Shown: positions 63,409 to 64,000 of the stretch, piece by piece
How the letters are laid out: every line of letters starts with the position of its first letter
How positions within the stretch are numbered: the first letter of the stretch is position 1
NCBI GenBank assembly: GCA_030323885.1
Contig: CM059198.1
Span: 62,398,917-62,462,916, forward strand
Reading direction: 5' to 3'
Length of the DNA stretch: 64,000 nt
Origin: Branchipolynoe longqiensis
Lineage: Eukaryota; Annelida; Polychaeta; Phyllodocida; Polynoidae
Program-made: the position numbers and the translations under genes
The notes under the pieces: model-generated
Told to the model about the DNA's origin: nothing
Seen by the model: only the letters and a program-made list of their open reading frames with translations
Databases searched by the model: none

Positions 63409-63481
63409 TGCCCCGGGTGAGTCTTGAACTCACGGCATTCAGATTACAAGAATGACGCATTTCCTACTGCGGTACCGAGAC
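63409..63481 (-). pseudogene. tRNA-Met-derived copy with anticodon changed to TGT
   Basis: Type B unit. The anticodon loop reads CTTGTAA instead of CTCATAA, so CAT has become TGT. The 5' end is GTCTCGG (a terminal G-C pair is kept, the next is T-G). Other changes in the D-arm (TACCGC/ATGC) suggest decay. Confidence 0.7.
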
Positions 63482-63511
63482 AGACGGAACTAGCGTGAAA
63501 AGTCAATAACT

Positions 63512-64000
63512 GGGGCCGTATGCAGGAGTCAGTGTTAGCGGGATTTGGTGTTACAGCCAGTTACCGTTTAGCTATCTCCGAACCGGAGAATTCGGTCAGG
63601 CGGTATGCAGGAGCCCGTAACACTTACATTATAGCTAAACGTGAATTTATTAATAGATTTGGGAAATCCCTCTGCGTTTGTAGGCATATATTAGGCTCAA
63701 ATGTATTAAATGCTGTCATATTTAACAAAGTTACATAGTCAAATAGTGAAATCTGATCAATTTAACCCTAAATTCGAAGCCTTACCAAGGCTACTGGCGC
63801 ATTGGCGGCAATATTAATAGTTATATTTTCGAATCGACGAACGTACAGTAAACAAACCGGGTACCGCCAGTATGGAAAGCGATGTCAATGCAGCGGCGAT
63901 TTGTTTTCTTTACGTTCGTCGATTCGAAAATATAACTAGTAATATCGCCACCAATGCGGCGGTAGCCTTAATAACGCTTCGAATTTAGGGTTAAATTGAT
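63512..64000. mobile_element. Word-repeat element, GGGGCCGTATGCAGGAGT end, runs off the window
   Basis: The left end matches that of 54986-55743, and the interior (TTAGCTATCTCCG, TCGAATTTAGGG) is similar. It begins within a type B unit of the tRNA array. The right end lies beyond 64000. Confidence 0.8.

Overview
This window looks like non-coding animal DNA, most likely from a mollusc (probably a gastropod). It has no operons and no long conserved genes. It is packed with tRNA-derived SINEs, MITE-like DNA elements, LINE fragments, microsatellites and one tyrosine-recombinase retroelement remnant. The molluscan call is inferred from SINE types that I associate with molluscs: one SINE tail carries the motif TTTACGTCCTGGCAACAT, and one SINE opens with a long body ending in a tRNA-like head near 51090. 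No database was consulted.

Repeat families named in the entries. SINE-A is about 350-400 bp, with a head resembling a class II (Ser/Leu-like) tRNA, GATGGCCGAATGAGTT and GGGTTCGAACCCTGG, a body containing GATATCAGGTCATGGTGCTG, and a tail GTTGCCAGGACGTAAAACTC followed by CAAC/CCAA repeats; about 35 copies. SINE-B has a Glu/Val-like head, CTAGGTGGTGTAATGGTTAG, and often occurs as head-to-tail dimers. SINE-C has an AGCTCAGGTGGTAGAG head. SINE-D is short, with GATT repeats and a tail related to that of SINE-A. 'Word-repeat' elements are non-autonomous DNA elements of 0.26-1.9 kb. Their termini usually begin with GCC- or GGCC-like bases followed by GTCACAC- or TACACAC-like bases, and each is filled with degenerate copies of a short word found in its own terminal repeat.

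Layout. 1-7.4 kb: word-repeat elements, SINEs and a long foldback at 6.4 kb. 7.4-10.9 kb: a decayed LINE whose ORF1 region contains an intact 260-codon frame with a NADAR (YbiA-like) domain, followed by a broken endonuclease/RT frame that lacks the RT core. 10.9-20 kb: SINE-B dimers, nested insertions, and a 101-bp satellite carrying a CTCF-like core in every unit. 20-26.2 kb: a large block of low-complexity satellites (CACTGTCA, G-rich, CA-rich). 26-42.7 kb: AT microsatellite-bearing repeats, an RT fragment at 28.9 kb, SINEs and foldbacks. 42.9-44.9 kb: a tyrosine-recombinase retroelement remnant with apparent split direct repeats. 45-58 kb: SINEs, word-repeat elements and LINE tails. One convincing host exon lies on the minus strand at 52300-52401. 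It encodes an FxNPxY sorting motif and is flanked by consensus splice sites. 58.8-63.5 kb: a minus-strand tandem cluster of elongator tRNA-Met (CAT) copies in an alternating two-type array, mostly degraded, interrupted by a 1.9-kb element with a giant microsatellite inverted repeat.

Little here works together as a pathway. The only probable host functions are the single receptor-tail exon and the tRNA-Met gene(s). The best candidate for an under-described system is the LINE carrying a NAD/ADP-ribose-related NADAR domain in its ORF1 region. The second is the set of word-repeat elements, whose termini and internal words appear to change together.
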